DNA from: Alphaproteobacteria bacterium
GTDB lineage: Bacteria > Pseudomonadota > Alphaproteobacteria > Oceanibaculales > Oceanibaculaceae
Length of the DNA stretch: 64,000 nucleotides
NCBI GenBank assembly: GCA_018823745.1
Contig: JAHJHR010000012.1
Span: 124,001 to 188,000, forward strand
Reading direction: 5' to 3'
The notes beneath the pieces are model-generated. The model saw nothing but the letters and a program-made list of their open reading frames with translations, did no database searches and was not told the origin of the DNA. Shown piece after piece: positions 62,594 through 64,000 of this stretch; position 1 is the stretch's first letter, and each line of letters opens with the position of its first letter. The position numbers and the translations under genes are program-made.

Positions 62594-64000
62594 GCCTGCT
62601 CCAGCAGGGATTCGATATGGGCGCGGTCCAGAATTTGGCCCAGCACCGCATTCTGCGCCTCGGAAATCTCGCGCGCCGTGGCGACGCCCATATTATCGAT
62701 GGCGGCCTGCACCAGCGCGGCCAGCCAATCCTGCGTGAAGTCGCGGGCCAGCCGCATCGGCCGTTCGGCCAAAGCCGGCATGCCGTCGAATCCGGGCGGC
62801 GGCGCAAAGGCGCGGCGGCGGGCGGGTTCCGGCAAGGGCGGCACAGGCGGCCGGGCATCCGGCGGCAGGGCGGTATAGCCGAAGCCGGTGACCACCTCGT
62901 TGATCGCATTGGCGGCGACACAGGCGGCGCGGGCCGAGGCATTTTCCCAATCGGCCGAGCCGATGGAAACCTGGCGGCGCACCTCGGCGGCGATCTTGCC
63001 GGCCACCCCCCGGCGCATCGTCGCGGCGATCAGCTCCTGCACCAGCAAATCGGCGGTATCGCTGTCGATCTTCCGGCGCAGCGGATGGGTCTGGTCGGCG
63101 GCGAATTCGCGAACCCGGCGAATCCAGTGCTGCACCGCGCGTTCGGCGAAGGCCTCGCTGCGGTCGCCCTCGCTGGCCCCCGTAGAGGCGTGCGGCGTTT
63201 CCTCGAAATCATCGAAGATGCTGCCACCGGCGGCGGGGGTCAGCGCCTGGGTTTCCTCCCCGGCCATGCTGGCCACGGTGAAATACAGCCCGCGCAGCTC
63301 ATCCTCCTGCGCGCTCAGCGCATCGAGCAGTCGGCCAGCGCTGCGGAACTCGTCGGCGAAGATCGCCTTGCCGGCGGCCTCGGCGGCTTTCTTCGCCTTT
63401 TGCAGCTTCTCCTCGCGGGAACCGGAGGCCCCGGCATCGTAGAAACGCTGGAAGCCGTCGGTCAGATGCTGCGCCTGGGCGAGCAGCCGGCCGCGCACCT
63501 GGCCGTCCTTCACGCGCGGGTCGGAAACCTGGGCGATCTTCTCGACGATGTAGGACACGCCGCCATCATTCAGTGCCAGCAGCGCGTCATAGGCGGCCGG
63601 CGCATCCTCGAAATAGCGGGTCACGCGCTCATCGGCCAGCAGATGCTCGCGAATCTCCGGCAGCCGGGCGGCGATGTCCGGTGCGTAGCCGGTCTCGGTC
63701 AGCGGCTCGACGCGCACCCGTGTCCCGCCCCGCTCTTCGGTGGCGTAGCTGACCAGATGGGTCTGCTCGATGCCCGGATTGCGCAGCCACAGCGTGTTGC
63801 GGAAGGGCTTGCCGTCCCAATCATCCAGCCAGCCATCGCGCTGATACAGCTCGATCATCGAGGCATAGACACGGCGGTACCATTTGCCGCGCCGGGATTC
63901 TTCGTCCTCGCCTTCCTTGGTGACGAAATCGGCATCCGATTTGGTCAGCACGAAGAACAGCGCGTTGCGCTGCCGCTGGCGTTCCGCCGGCGTCTCGCCA
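62590..64000 (-). CDS. SrfC-like putative virulence-factor GTPase, N-terminus outside window
   Basis: The frame stays open to the window edge, so about 470 C-terminal residues are seen and the true start lies beyond base 64000. The segment FFVLTKSDADFV carries a G4-like TKxD motif, consistent with the GTP-binding domain of SrfC proteins. Later family features are GVSYIVEKIAQVSDPRVK, GDRSEAFAERAVQHWIRRVREFA and the C-terminal FTQDWLAALVQAAIDNMG. SrfC is usually encoded with SrfA and SrfB, which may lie just outside. The cellular role of the Srf proteins is poorly known. Confidence 0.8.
   Translation of the reverse strand, partial: GETPAERQRQRNALFFVLTKSDADFVTKEGEDEESRRGKWYRRVYASMIELYQRDGWLDDWDGKPFRNTLWLRNPGIEQTHLVSYATEERGGTRVRVEPLTETGYAPDIAARLPEIREHLLADERVTRYFEDAPAAYDALLALNDGGVSYIVEKIAQVSDPRVKDGQVRGRLLAQAQHLTDGFQRFYDAGASGSREEKLQKAKKAAEAAGKAIFADEFRSAGRLLDALSAQEDELRGLYFTVASMAGEETQALTPAAGGSIFDDFEETPHASTGASEGDRSEAFAERAVQHWIRRVREFAADQTHPLRRKIDSDTADLLVQELIAATMRRGVAGKIAAEVRRQVSIGSADWENASARAACVAANAINEVVTGFGYTALPPDARPPVPPLPEPARRRAFAPPPGFDGMPALAERPMRLARDFTQDWLAALVQAAIDNMGVATAREISEAQNAVLGQILDRAHIESLLEQA

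Overview
This 64-kb window is GC-rich, densely packed chromosomal DNA from what looks like a free-living alphaproteobacterium, probably of the Rhodospirillales type. That assignment is inferred from gene content: a TRAP transporter, DUF1989 proteins, a KaiB/KaiC operon without KaiA, and two classes of intergenic palindromic repeat typical of the class. I saw no rRNA, tRNA, CRISPR array, insertion sequence or phage gene.

Layout. 1-5083 (+): the tail of an M20 amidohydrolase, then a tight operon of a PEP-mutase/isocitrate-lyase-family enzyme, a fused E1 alpha/beta 2-oxoacid dehydrogenase, an SDR and an HpcH/HpaI aldolase. 5090-9408 (-): a TRAP transporter (P, Q, M) in one operon with a degradative class II HMG-CoA reductase, suggesting mevalonate uptake and catabolism. 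9756-12513 (+): cytoplasmic asparaginase, a 384-residue protein of unknown family and a YaiI/UPF0178 protein. 12639-16929 (+): hybrid histidine kinase, KaiC and KaiB, joined by ATGA overlaps. 16945-26764: a YdjM-like membrane hydrolase, a periplasmic sugar dehydrogenase, an ATC-hydrolase-like protein, a family III CoA-transferase, a nitronate monooxygenase, an iron-type TonB receptor under a Fur-like box, a MarR regulator, and a BNR-repeat protein coupled to a ThiS/MoaD-like carrier.

26785-31330 is the most unusual part. A two-gene operon (SagB-type flavin dehydrogenase plus tandem-GNAT acetyltransferase) is divergent from a 633-residue protein built almost wholly of about 26 Cys-rich repeats. 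Each repeat carries an acidic [IV]SDDEEL block and a P-C-x-x-C segment. It reads like a giant multi-core precursor of a ribosomally made, post-translationally modified peptide (RiPP), or a modified metal-binding repeat protein. No YcaO or other cyclising enzyme is visible nearby.

31359-41307 holds a second SDR + fused-E1 pair, a lone ECF-like sigma factor, OpgC, a TauD-like oxygenase, a cupin, a PaaK-like ligase, a YqaA-like membrane protein and an M20 deacylase. 41414-48447 (-) is a catabolic operon ending in a clear terminator: two DUF1989 proteins, two Rieske oxygenase alpha subunits of the quaternary-amine type, a polar amino-acid-type ABC transporter and a D-2-hydroxyacid dehydrogenase, with a divergent LysR gene. 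49548-53021 (-) is a dCache hybrid kinase with a CheY-like partner; 53105-54802 is a gamma-glutamyltransferase. 54960-64000 (-) is a run of eight genes for an envelope-associated apparatus: SrfC-like GTPase (N-terminus outside the window), Sel1-repeat membrane protein, vWA protein, LolD-like ATPase, FtsX-like permease, formylglycine-generating-enzyme-fold protein, and two lipoproteins.
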